Notes under the pieces: generated by a model | The model's input: only the letters and a program-made list of their open reading frames with translations | What the model was told of the DNA's origin: nothing | Databases searched by the model: none | Assembly (NCBI GenBank): GCA_046344715.1 | Contig: JBKDKX010000002.1 | Coordinates: 157,724 to 221,723 of the forward strand | Direction of reading: 5' to 3' | From: CAZAQK01 sp046344715 | Lineage (GTDB): Bacteria; Pseudomonadota; Alphaproteobacteria; Rickettsiales; SXRF01 | DNA length: 64,000 bases | Made by a program: the position numbers and the translations under genes | Part shown: positions 62,883-64,000 of the stretch, piece by piece | How positions within the stretch are numbered: position 1 is the first letter of the stretch | Layout of the letters: every line of letters starts with the position of its first letter

Positions 62883-63786
62883 GCAAACTCATTAGATTTT
62901 GTTCGGGAAGCAGCATCTGTGTAACAAGAGGCATAGCGCGGTGCATCAGACCATTATAGGTTTCCTGATCCATTTCCGTTTTCCACTCATCGCTTGGTAT
63001 AGTTGCAAGGAATGCTGGTATGACAAGATACTGTGTAAACTCTCGTATCATATCCGTAATATTTTTTGCATCCTGATATGAAAATTGCTCCAGCTTCTTG
63101 CTAATAGTCTCCCAGTCTCCAGATGTATTATTCACCAGACCTGCAATAAGTTTTGTCTTAACATCTTGTTGTAGGGAGTTACTATTACGTGAGGAATTCT
63201 CTGAAGCATCGAGTGAATTGACTACCAGTTGCGCCATGGATATGACATGGAGGAAACTTGCGTAACGGTCGCGCTCTGTGTCAGGGCTACTTTTAGTTGA
63301 ATTTGGAACTGTTTTCGTTAGTTCTTTTTCGTAAGGTTCGTATATTACAATCTCTTTGAGGGCATCGCGAAAGTGCCGTTTTAATGGCTTGGGTGCATGA
63401 GGATTAATGGCTAGCAGTGTAAGTAAAGGAGTTTGATTTTCTGAGATCAGGTAATAAGAGTATTGCAGGATATTCTCAAAGACAGCCTGAGGTTGCTTGC
63501 GGAGCAAAAAATCCAGCATTTGGTCGTTGCTATTAATGATAATCCGCCGCAAAAGTGTATGCTCACCATTTTTCTGAATTGCTGTTTTTAAATCAGCACC
63601 TGCTTCTGCTAATACCTCGAGCTTTCCAATGTCGTCTGCAATATCCAGTGCCTCAGTTAATTCAGCCTGTGGTGGATTATGAGCAGCAATATACGCAGCA
63701 ACGTTCTGACTATTACCCTCGTATATAGTATGATTAAGATCTTCGAAATCTTCAGCAGATGGTGTGCTTTCACGGGATAATGACAT
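62767..63786 (-). CDS. Hypothetical protein, N-terminal ankyrin-like region
   Basis: 339 residues, no family recognised. Residues about 20-115 show ankyrin-like helix pairs (IYEGNSQNVAAYIAAHN, ALDIADDIGKLEVLAEAGADL, HTLLRRIIINSNDQMLDFLL). The rest is helical with HVISMAQLVVNSL and WHMRRDAVISAI. No signal peptide or membrane span. The ATG at 63786 follows TCAGGAAACACC on the minus strand. The reading frame stops at NRRN while the overlapping frame downstream continues, so the two may be parts of one longer protein. The function is unknown. Confidence 0.6.
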   Translation of the reverse strand: MSLSRESTPSAEDFEDLNHTIYEGNSQNVAAYIAAHNPPQAELTEALDIADDIGKLEVLAEAGADLKTAIQKNGEHTLLRRIIINSNDQMLDFLLRKQPQAVFENILQYSYYLISENQTPLLTLLAINPHAPKPLKRHFRDALKEIVIYEPYEKELTKTVPNSTKSSPDTERDRYASFLHVISMAQLVVNSLDASENSSRNSNSLQQDVKTKLIAGLVNNTSGDWETISKKLEQFSYQDAKNITDMIREFTQYLVIPAFLATIPSDEWKTEMDQETYNGLMHRAMPLVTQMLLPEQNLMSLLDLSHTWHMRRDAVISAIRDEAITRDLAPYYATLNRRN

Positions 63787-63869
63787 GGTGTTTCCTGATA
63801 GTTCTTACGCAGAAAACTATATCAGGCTAAATAGTAAAATAAAGTTAATATTTTGACTGATGGCAAATT

Positions 63870-64000
63870 CTAATTTGAAGTGCAACGGTTAAAGATTTGG
63901 GCTGGGGTTTTCCAGCCGAGGATTTTTCTTGGTTTATTATTCAGTATGTTGGCGATGTTGTCGAGCATATTTTGGGTGATTGGCCCTGAGTGGGATTTAG
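63870..64000 (-). mobile_element. IS30-type transposase, C-terminal end (cut by window edge)
   Basis: Reading leftward from the edge gives about 42 residues ending at a TAG (63870-63872): GPITQNMLDNIANILNNKP, then RKILGWKTPAQIFNRC. The pattern N-x-(K/R)PRK-x-LG(W/F)-x-TPA-x-x-F is the C-terminal signature of IS30-type transposases. The rest of the element lies beyond the right edge; the terminal repeat should be near 63855-63890. It marks this end as an accessory region. Confidence 0.7.

Noticed and set aside
1..64000. tRNA, rRNA or CRISPR array
   Set aside because: No T-loop plus acceptor pairing, rRNA core or regularly spaced repeats were noticed on either strand.

Overview
The window looks like the chromosome of a Gram-negative alphaproteobacterium of moderate G+C. 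The right third carries rplU-rpmA-obgE-proB-proA-nadD-rsfS-rlmH ... envC-ctpA-(divergent polysaccharide deacetylase)-rppH, an order I associate with Alphaproteobacteria. An outer-membrane barrel protein, periplasmic MsrA, a lipid flippase and an O-antigen-ligase-like protein fit a two-membrane envelope. The species cannot be named from the sequence alone. No tRNA, rRNA or CRISPR array was seen. No gap longer than about 300 bases lacks a gene; the largest are 46139-46405 and 49158-49387.

Layout. 1-2096: Rrf2 regulator (cut by the left edge), cysK and a HesA/MoeB-type adenylyltransferase. 2139-26748: a large surface-glycan region. It holds a MurJ-like flippase, an HpcH/HpaI aldolase-like protein, two related Gfo/Idh/MocA oxidoreductases, a membrane-NHL protein, an O-antigen ligase/polymerase, an acyltransferase and an almost complete legionaminic-acid-type nonulosonate pathway (PtmE, LegB, LegC, LegG, LegI, LegF, PtmA). 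A HisF/HisH/N-acetyl-sugar amidotransferase trio implies an acetamidino group on the product. Methyltransferases, an FAD oxidoreductase, a FemAB/GNAT-like protein and an initiating phosphoglycosyl transferase complete the set. 26877-32802: nitrogen and one-carbon metabolism (gcvPA, gcvPB, asparagine synthase, type III glutamine synthetase). 32826-34426: a secreted Cys protein, MsrA and an EVE protein.

34439-48416 is a signalling island. The chemotaxis part (PAS protein, cheZ, cheY, cheR, cheB, cheY, cheW, cheA) runs leftward. It is followed by a hybrid histidine kinase, a STAS protein, a soluble chemoreceptor and a third CheY. Reading the other way are an HPt protein, a REC-PP2C phosphatase and an RsbW-like kinase. 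The last set has all the parts of an HptB-HsbR-HsbA-like phosphorelay/partner switch, with HsbR split into two genes.

48531-61939 is housekeeping: a barrel protein, rplU-rpmA (clear promoter and terminator), obgE, proB, proA, nadD, rsfS (no canonical start codon), rlmH, phoU, gpmI, envC, ctpA, a divergent polysaccharide deacetylase and rppH. 61950-64000 looks accessory: two overlapping leftward reading frames of unknown, effector-like character, then the C-terminal end of an IS30-type transposase cut by the right edge.
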